Source: Acidimicrobiaceae bacterium (GTDB lineage Bacteria; Actinomycetota; Acidimicrobiia; Acidimicrobiales; Aldehydirespiratoraceae). Taken from it: a stretch of 54,606 nucleotides of DNA. The notes below the pieces were generated by a model, which was given only the letters and a program-made list of their open reading frames with translations, was not told the origin of the DNA and ran no database searches. A program made the translations under genes and the position numbers. Shown here in pieces: positions 49,326-54,606 of this stretch. Numbering within the stretch: position 1 is the first letter of the stretch; every line of letters begins with the position of its first letter. The stretch is taken from contig VYCW01000102.1 in assembly GCA_009843735.1 (NCBI GenBank), positions 1-54,606 on the forward strand. The letters are read 5' to 3'.

Positions 49326-51298
49326 GATCGCATCAACGGCGGCAGGTCCACATCGGTGTCGAACGCACCCGGCGCGTCCGCGAGCTGCCAGATGAGCACC
49401 GCTATCCGGGCCCGCGTCACGGTGTCGTACGGGCCGAAGTTCGCCGGGTCGCGGGGCGGGTTGAAGTCCGCCTCAACCCAGAGACGGTGCTCCACCATCC
49501 AGCGGGCGGCCTCCAGGTAGTAGGCGTTGATCCCGATGTCGGTGAAGGGCACGGGATAGTTGCTGTAGGCGCGTCCCGCGAAGTTCCACAGGAACGTAGC
49601 CACCTGCGATGTGCTGAGCGGCTCGTTCGGGCAGAACCGCACCACCGGGGTCGTGCTGCATCCGATGGTGATGTTCCGGTCGACCATCCATCCCACCGCC
49701 TCCGAGTAGTAGCTCTCCGGCTCGACGTCGCTGAAGGTCAAGGAGCCGTCCACGGCCTCGGGTTCACCCGCGAACCGCCACAGGAACGTGGCGAACTCGG
49801 CTCGCGTGAGCGACTGCTCCGGTGAGAACGTAGTGGGCGTCGTGCCCGTCGTGAGTTCGTTGTTGAGCATCCACGAGACTGCCTCCGCGTAGGGCGCGTT
49901 CGAGGCGACGTCGGTGAAGGGGAGAGTGTGGACGTTGTAGCCGTCGCCGGTGTGGGAGCCCTGGAGCATGAACTTGGTGGACAGCGGGGGCCGGCAGCCC
50001 GGCGTGTTCCGGCACCCCAGTACCAGCGCGTAGTAGAAGCGGTAGCCGTAGGGCTCGTCGTTGTCGTTGCGCACTTCGATCGTGCGATCGGTTCCCACCA
50101 GCGTCACCAGGGCATCGTCGATGCGGCCCGACGGTCCGGGTCTGGCGATGTAGATCTCGACGATGTCGCCCACATCGAGGTCGGCGAAGGGATAGTCGGC
50201 CAGCCACTGGCTGATCTGATCGGTGGTGTAGGTGCGCTCCCAGGAGTGGGTGGCGTTCTGGGGGTCGCCGTTGGCGTCCGGTGCGGCGTCGAAGGGGTCG
50301 GGCTTGGCCAGCAGGTACGGCACGAAGTCCCGGCGGGGTTCCTCGTTGGCGGCAGTGTGGCCTCCGTTGGAGGAGCTGTAGTAGCCGACGATCACCTCGG
50401 GCGGGTCCTCGTTGGTGGCCTGATGGGTGAGCACCGTGTCGTCGGTGGCGTCCACCTGGTCCGTCCAGGCGTCGTGGCCGGCCTCCCGCTCGTAGTCCCA
50501 GGCCTTGTACTCCTGGTCTCGAGTCGAGGCGTACAGATCGAACGGGGCGGCCCAGCCGGAGCGCTCCCGCATGATGGCCGCGGCGAAGCTGCGAGCCGCC
50601 ACCGCCTGGGCCTTGAGCGCCTCGGCCGGCCAGGAGTGCGGCATCTCGTCGAGGCCGTAGAGGTACTGCTGCATGGTCAGCTCGCCGATCACCAGGCAGT
50701 ACTGGTTGGAGCCCTGGCTGCCGCAGTTGGCCACGCCTCCGGCCGCCGGAGTCAGCTGGAACTGGCCGTGGGCGTAGCGCTCGGTGCCGTTGATCGTGTT
50801 GGACACCCTCACGGGCTCGCCGTCGTCGAAGTCCACCGTGAGCACCGTTCCGCTGCAGAAGCCCCGGCACCAGTCGATGTTGCTGGAGTTGATGTGCCAG
50901 CCGCCGTTGCCGCGGCGCACGGTCAGGGTGTTGACGGTGGTGTCCAGGAACCGGCCGTCCATGGACACCGTCAGCAGCCCGGTGGGTCTGAAGACGGTGG
51001 TGCTGTGGATCGCGATGCGCACGTCGACATCGTCGGGCACCAGGCTGGGATCGGTGGTCAGGGTGGTGCCGTCGTAGTAGAAGGCGAGGATCTCGTCGTA
51101 GGTGTGCCCGGCTTCGGCCCGGCCCAGGGCGCCGTACTGGCTCAATCCGGTCCCGTGCCCCCATCCGCCGCCGATGAAGGTGTAGTCGTCGTCGGTCGGT
51201 CCGTGGGGATGAGCCGATGCCGGCACGGCGGCAACCGAGAGCAAAACCGCCGCGGCCGAGATCACGCCGAGCAGCAAACGAATGGGATGGGAAGGCAT
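49322..51298 (-). CDS. SpoIID/LytB-domain surface protein with three SLH repeats
   Basis: ATG 51298 gives 658 residues with a signal peptide (LLLGVISAAAVLLSVAAVPASAHP-type). FIGGGWGHGTGLSQYGALG and YDEILAFYYDGTTL are SpoIID/LytB motifs, and MPHSWPAEALKAQAVAARSFA is the conserved core of this peptidoglycan-associated domain. Three SLH repeats close the protein: FTDVASNAPYAEAVSWML, FSDVEPESYYSEAVGWMV and FTDIGINAYYLEAARWMV, each with a TRAEFATFLW-type end. SpoIID proteins cleave or bind denuded wall glycan. The protein should sit in the wall, held by SLH contacts to the secondary polymer whose genes surround it. Confidence 0.91.
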   Translation of the reverse strand: MPSHPIRLLLGVISAAAVLLSVAAVPASAHPHGPTDDDYTFIGGGWGHGTGLSQYGALGRAEAGHTYDEILAFYYDGTTLTTDPSLVPDDVDVRIAIHSTTVFRPTGLLTVSMDGRFLDTTVNTLTVRRGNGGWHINSSNIDWCRGFCSGTVLTVDFDDGEPVRVSNTINGTERYAHGQFQLTPAAGGVANCGSQGSNQYCLVIGELTMQQYLYGLDEMPHSWPAEALKAQAVAARSFAAAIMRERSGWAAPFDLYASTRDQEYKAWDYEREAGHDAWTDQVDATDDTVLTHQATNEDPPEVIVGYYSSSNGGHTAANEEPRRDFVPYLLAKPDPFDAAPDANGDPQNATHSWERTYTTDQISQWLADYPFADLDVGDIVEIYIARPGPSGRIDDALVTLVGTDRTIEVRNDNDEPYGYRFYYALVLGCRNTPGCRPPLSTKFMLQGSHTGDGYNVHTLPFTDVASNAPYAEAVSWMLNNELTTGTTPTTFSPEQSLTRAEFATFLWRFAGEPEAVDGSLTFSDVEPESYYSEAVGWMVDRNITIGCSTTPVVRFCPNEPLSTSQVATFLWNFAGRAYSNYPVPFTDIGINAYYLEAARWMVEHRLWVEADFNPPRDPANFGPYDTVTRARIAVLIWQLADAPGAFDTDVDLPPLMRS

Positions 51299-51351
51299 CG
51301 AGGCACCCCGCGTCCTGTTGACCGCCCGCCGGGCCGGGAGCCTAGCGTCCA

Positions 51352-52110
51352 TCAAGTGGGTTCGGTTGCATGGACGAGGTAGGCGTCGACCACCTCGTCG
51401 GGGTCTCCCACGGAGCGGAGGTGCCCGCCGTCCAGCCAGCCGACGTGATCGCACAGATCCCGCACCAGTGCGGTGTCGTGGGAGACCAGCACGATGGTCG
51501 TCCCGCCCGAGCGGAGGCGCTCCATGTGCTGCAGGCAGCGCTGCTGGAACTCCTCGTCGCCCACCGCGATGACCTCGTCCACCAGCAGGATCTCAGGTTC
51601 GACGTTCACGGCCACCGAGAAGCCGAGACGCATGTACATACCGCTGGAGTAGATCTTCACGGGGGCGTCGATCTGGTCGCCGACCCCGCTGAACTCGATG
51701 ATGTCGTTCATGGCGCTGGCCATCTGGCGCCGGCTGAGTCCGAGCATGGCGCCGTTGAGGAACACGTTCTCACGTCCGGTCAACTCGGGATGGAAGCCCG
51801 AGCCGAGTTCGAGCAGGGCCGAGACCCGGCCCCGGGCCGTGATCCGGCCGCTGGTGGGGCGGTGGATTCCGGCCATGAGCCGCAGCAGCGTGGACTTGCC
51901 GCTTCCGTTGTGCCCGACGAGGCCGAAGAACGAGCCCTTCTCGATGGTCAGCGACACGTCGCGCAGCGCCCACAGGTGCCGCACGTCGCGGCGGCCGAAG
52001 CTGAGCACCGCCTCCTTGACCGAGGTCGGGCGGTTGAGCTCCAGGCGGAAGCGCTTCGAGACGTCGGACACCTCGACGGCCTGCACCGGGGCTCGGGCCG
52101 GCTCGTTCAC
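51352..52110 (-). CDS. Second polysaccharide ABC exporter ATPase
   Basis: GTG 52110, overlapping the permease stop by GTGA, gives 252 residues. It has Walker A LVGHNGSGKSTLLRLMAG, ELGSGFHPELTGRENVFLNGAMLGLSR, signature IYSSGMYMRLGFSVA and Walker B ILLVDEVIAVGDEEFQQRC, a TagH/RfbB-type ATPase. It is distinct from the ATPase at 46235-47002 and has no C-terminal glycan-binding domain either. Confidence 0.92.
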   Translation of the reverse strand: MNEPARAPVQAVEVSDVSKRFRLELNRPTSVKEAVLSFGRRDVRHLWALRDVSLTIEKGSFFGLVGHNGSGKSTLLRLMAGIHRPTSGRITARGRVSALLELGSGFHPELTGRENVFLNGAMLGLSRRQMASAMNDIIEFSGVGDQIDAPVKIYSSGMYMRLGFSVAVNVEPEILLVDEVIAVGDEEFQQRCLQHMERLRSGGTTIVLVSHDTALVRDLCDHVGWLDGGHLRSVGDPDEVVDAYLVHATEPT

Positions 52111-52952
52111 GGCTCCTCGCTTATGGCCATCGACCGGCGGCGGAAGAAGGCCAGGCCGACCGCGAAAGTGCCGATCGCCCACGCCGCGGCGGTGGCCAGG
52201 TCGGCGACATCGGGCGTCTCCAGGAAGTAGACCGCGTCGCGTGCGACCGCGATGACCGAGTTGAGGGGGTTCAGCTCGACGATCCGGGCCACGGGAAGGC
52301 CGTATGCCCTGTCGGGCACGATGTCGGGCGTGTAGACGATCGGCACCATGAAGAACCCGACGCTCAACACGATGGTGGTGAGGTGCTGGATGTCGCGGTA
52401 GCGGGCGTTGACGATGGCGGCCGCGAAGCCGAGCCCGAGGGCGAACAGGGCGGCCAGCAGCATGGCCACCGGCAGGAAGACCACGGTCCAGGACACGTTG
52501 ACCAGCACGGCCATGATCAACACCAGCACCAGGGCCTCGAGGCTGCTCTGCAGCAGGGTGGCGGCCGCGCCTCCGACGAGGGCCGTCTCGGTGGGGAAGT
52601 AGATCTTCTTGCGCAGCTCGCTCACGCCGTCCATCCAGCGCATCGAGCCGTTGACGATGGTGGAGAAGACGTTCCACACCACCAGCCCGGAGAACAGGTA
52701 GAGGGCGAACACCTCGGCCTGGCCGTTGGCGGTGGGCGGCGCGGTGGCCCGGTAGATCACGCCGAACACGAGGCTGTAGACCGCCACCGTCGTCAACGGC
52801 TTGAGGAGCGACCAGAGCCAGCCCAGCAGGTTGCGCTTGTAGAGCGCCTTGGTCTCGCGCTCCGCGAAGCTGCGAACCAGCCTCGCACCGGTGCGGGCCG
52901 CGGGCGACAGCCGCAGGGGCCGAGCGGAGGGGTCGGTGTGGTTGACCGCCAT
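52107..52952 (-). CDS. Second polysaccharide ABC-2 exporter permease
   Basis: A 281-residue permease with six spans. RETKALYKRNLLGWLWSLLKPLTTVAVYSLVFGVIY is the conserved ABC-2 entry region of TagG/Wzm, followed by FALYLFSGLVVWNVFSTIVNGSMRWM and ELRKKIYFPTETALVGG, and near the end PDRAYGLPVARIVELNPLNSVIAVARDAVYF. It partners the adjoining ATPase. Confidence 0.93.
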   Translation of the reverse strand: MAVNHTDPSARPLRLSPAARTGARLVRSFAERETKALYKRNLLGWLWSLLKPLTTVAVYSLVFGVIYRATAPPTANGQAEVFALYLFSGLVVWNVFSTIVNGSMRWMDGVSELRKKIYFPTETALVGGAAATLLQSSLEALVLVLIMAVLVNVSWTVVFLPVAMLLAALFALGLGFAAAIVNARYRDIQHLTTIVLSVGFFMVPIVYTPDIVPDRAYGLPVARIVELNPLNSVIAVARDAVYFLETPDVADLATAAAWAIGTFAVGLAFFRRRSMAISEEP

Positions 52953-53022
52953 AGTCGCTGTGGATCATAGGATGCGGCGCGGACCGACCATGCCGGCTAG
53001 CGGTGTGTGCTCCGGTGCGCGC

Positions 53023-54606
53023 TCAGGGTGTCTCGCAGCCCTGCCCGGGTCCGGGAACGCTCGTGCCCGCCGGGGGACGGCACTCGTAGACCCTCATGTA
53101 GTCCACCACGAATTCGGCCGGGAACACAGTGGTGTCGGGGACCTGGTTGCCGGGCCAGGTCTCGAGGGCCCAGTTGCCGACGGTGTTGTTGATGACGATG
53201 AAGAACGGCTGATCGAACGGCGCGTACGGCTCGTCCACCGGCTCCTCGTCGTCTCTGGGATGCGAGAACCAGTCGCTCTGCGGCACGGTCAGGACCCGCT
53301 TGTCGTCCACGTAGAACCGGATCGATGCGGTGTCCCACTCGACTGCGTACAAGTGGAACGACTCGGCCGGGTTGACCGGCAGGTTGGTCAGTTCGTACGG
53401 GTTGGTGAAGGGGTACCCCATGTGGACGACGTGGTGGACGCCCCATCCGTCCCCCGGCAGCTGGGCGTCGATCTGGCCCCGGCGGTTGCCGCCCCGGCCG
53501 ATGTTGGCCCCCTCGGCGATGTCGATCTCGCCGCCGGCCGCGTCGTTGCCGTAGGGCGAGTTGCGGGGCCGCATCCAGAATGCGAAGAACGTCCCGTGCC
53601 CCTGCGGCAGTTTGCCGAGGAGCTCGAACCGGCCGTAGGTGAAGTTCCGGGTGCTGTCCACCCGTCCGGCGGTGAAGTCCCTCTGAAGGAATTCCCCCTC
53701 GGTGAAACTCGTCAGCGGACCGAACTGGCTGCCACTGCCCTTCCAGTTGTTGCGGCCGACGTAGGGCTCGCGCAGCGATCGCAGATGAAGCATGCCGTCG
53801 GAGACGTCCACGTTCTCGGGACGGTCGGTGTCGCAGGCGAGGTATACGGGCGGGCAGTTGTTGATCGCTCTCCACTTGGAGGCGTCTAGCGAGGTGCCGC
53901 CGAACTCGTCCGACCACACAAGCTCCCAGTCGTTCCCGCGGTGGATGCCCCTCGTGCTCAAGGGCCAGCTGATGAGCACCTCGTCGCTCGCGACGCTGCG
54001 GTCCTCGGCCAACACGACCTTGGCCAGGTCGAACGGGCCGTGCACCGGGGCCGTGTGCGTAAAGGTGGCAGTACCGCCGTCGTCGGTTGGGGCTCGCCCG
54101 GCGAGCGTGCCGTCGATGCGGAGCTCCACCGTCCGACCCGCCATCGGGGTCGTGCCGTCGACCACCTGCGCCGTGATGGTCCGCGCCTTGCCCGAGTGCG
54201 ACGAGTCGGGGCTCACCGAGATGGTGATGCGGCGTGACTCGTCCGGCTGCCAGAAGACGCCGGTCGGGCGCGACACGACATCGGTGGTCGCGACCTGCAC
54301 CTGGATGGAGTCGTAGCCGCCCTCGTTGGCCGGGCCGGTCGGCCTGTTCAGGGTGAAGGTCGCCCGCCCGTCGCCGTCCGCGACCGCGATGTCGCGAAGT
54401 TGGCCGTCGACGACGAGCTCCAGCCTCGCGCCCGGCAATGGGGTGCCGTCGATGTCGGTGACCGCGACGGCGATGCCGGTGGGGTCGCCGACCGTCGGTC
54501 TCTTGTCGCCCACATCGACCGTCACCACGGGCGTGATGTCGCTCAGATCGATCGTGGGGACGAATGCGCTTGCCAGGAAGGTCGCCATCTCTGCCCGGGT
54601 GACGGG
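53023..54606 (-). CDS. GH16 glycoside hydrolase with SLH segment and two Ig-like domains (N-terminus cut off)
   Basis: The frame is open to base 54606, so the start lies outside. The visible N-terminus, PVTRAEMATFLASAFVP, is the end of an SLH repeat. Two Ig-like/Big domains follow (about TDIDGTPLPGARLELVVDGQ and VVDGTTPMAGRTVELRIDG). The GH16 domain starts near ELVWSDEFGGTSLDASKW and carries the catalytic GGEIDIAEGANIG (ExDxxE with both acidic residues), plus HLYAVEWDTASIRFYVDDK. GH16 enzymes hydrolyse or transglycosylate beta-1,3/1,4-glucans. An SLH-anchored version may trim the cell's own surface glycan or degrade food glucan. Confidence 0.9.
   Translation of the reverse strand, partial: PVTRAEMATFLASAFVPTIDLSDITPVVTVDVGDKRPTVGDPTGIAVAVTDIDGTPLPGARLELVVDGQLRDIAVADGDGRATFTLNRPTGPANEGGYDSIQVQVATTDVVSRPTGVFWQPDESRRITISVSPDSSHSGKARTITAQVVDGTTPMAGRTVELRIDGTLAGRAPTDDGGTATFTHTAPVHGPFDLAKVVLAEDRSVASDEVLISWPLSTRGIHRGNDWELVWSDEFGGTSLDASKWRAINNCPPVYLACDTDRPENVDVSDGMLHLRSLREPYVGRNNWKGSGSQFGPLTSFTEGEFLQRDFTAGRVDSTRNFTYGRFELLGKLPQGHGTFFAFWMRPRNSPYGNDAAGGEIDIAEGANIGRGGNRRGQIDAQLPGDGWGVHHVVHMGYPFTNPYELTNLPVNPAESFHLYAVEWDTASIRFYVDDKRVLTVPQSDWFSHPRDDEEPVDEPYAPFDQPFFIVINNTVGNWALETWPGNQVPDTTVFPAEFVVDYMRVYECRPPAGTSVPGPGQGCETP

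Overview
This is a high-GC window from what looks like an actinobacterium, possibly in or near the Acidimicrobiia. The clues are a SenX3-like kinase behind pst-phoU, a PHO box made of GTTCAC units repeating every 10-11 bp, Ku with a stand-alone LigD-type polymerase, a homodimeric E1 pyruvate dehydrogenase, no outer-membrane genes, and surface proteins with SLH repeats. The class is an inference. No rRNA, tRNA, CRISPR array or recognisable transposase was found.

Layout. Positions 1-320 hold the start of an SLH-domain protein that runs off the left edge. An alpha/beta-hydrolase-fold protein lacking its nucleophilic serine follows (773-1591). A visibly AT-richer island (about 1600-5100) carries two adjacent P-loop ATPases of unknown function and ends directly downstream of a phosphate operon, pstS-pstC-pstA-pstB-phoU-senX3 (11200 down to 5135, minus strand). 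The response regulator that normally partners SenX3 is absent. A clear PHO box lies upstream of pstS.

The most striking region is 11339-13081. Two neighbouring genes encode lipoprotein-like, thioredoxin-fold proteins, and each is interrupted by an in-frame UGA at exactly the first cysteine position of the CxxC motif (APH-U-PTCR). Reading UGA as selenocysteine gives two full-length UxxC proteins, each with hairpin potential just after the UGA. One also carries about 150 residues of Ala/Glu-rich helix, apparently a stalk that lifts the redox domain off the membrane. Both are chained by start/stop overlaps to an HhH-GPD DNA-repair gene and aceE.

Positions 13.7-23 kb form a 2-oxoacid dehydrogenase and lipoate locus: aceE (E1), lpdA (E3), a single-lipoyl-domain E2 and a fused LipB-LipA protein. 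rnhA, an SDR epimerase, a LapA-like membrane protein and a 29-residue membrane peptide lie between them. Positions 23-33.8 kb hold an M24 peptidase, a membrane protein, Ku and LigD-Pol (non-homologous end joining), leucyl aminopeptidase, an aminoglycoside-phosphotransferase-like kinase, a sirtuin, a rhodanese-MoeB fusion and a polysaccharide flippase.

Positions 33.8-54.6 kb are a cell-surface polysaccharide locus. It has two very long paralogous proteins with two GT-A domains each, a shorter paralogue of the C-terminal half, an O-antigen-ligase/polymerase-like protein, a PP-loop protein, a GT39-like membrane protein, a polyprenyl-phosphate sugar transferase, another GT2, two separate ABC-2 exporters (permease plus ATPase), a SpoIID/LytB protein with three SLH repeats and a GH16 glucanase that begins with an SLH segment. 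Many of these genes overlap by ATGA, GTGA or TTGA, so they are probably translated in coupled sets that assemble, export and anchor or trim a surface glycan.
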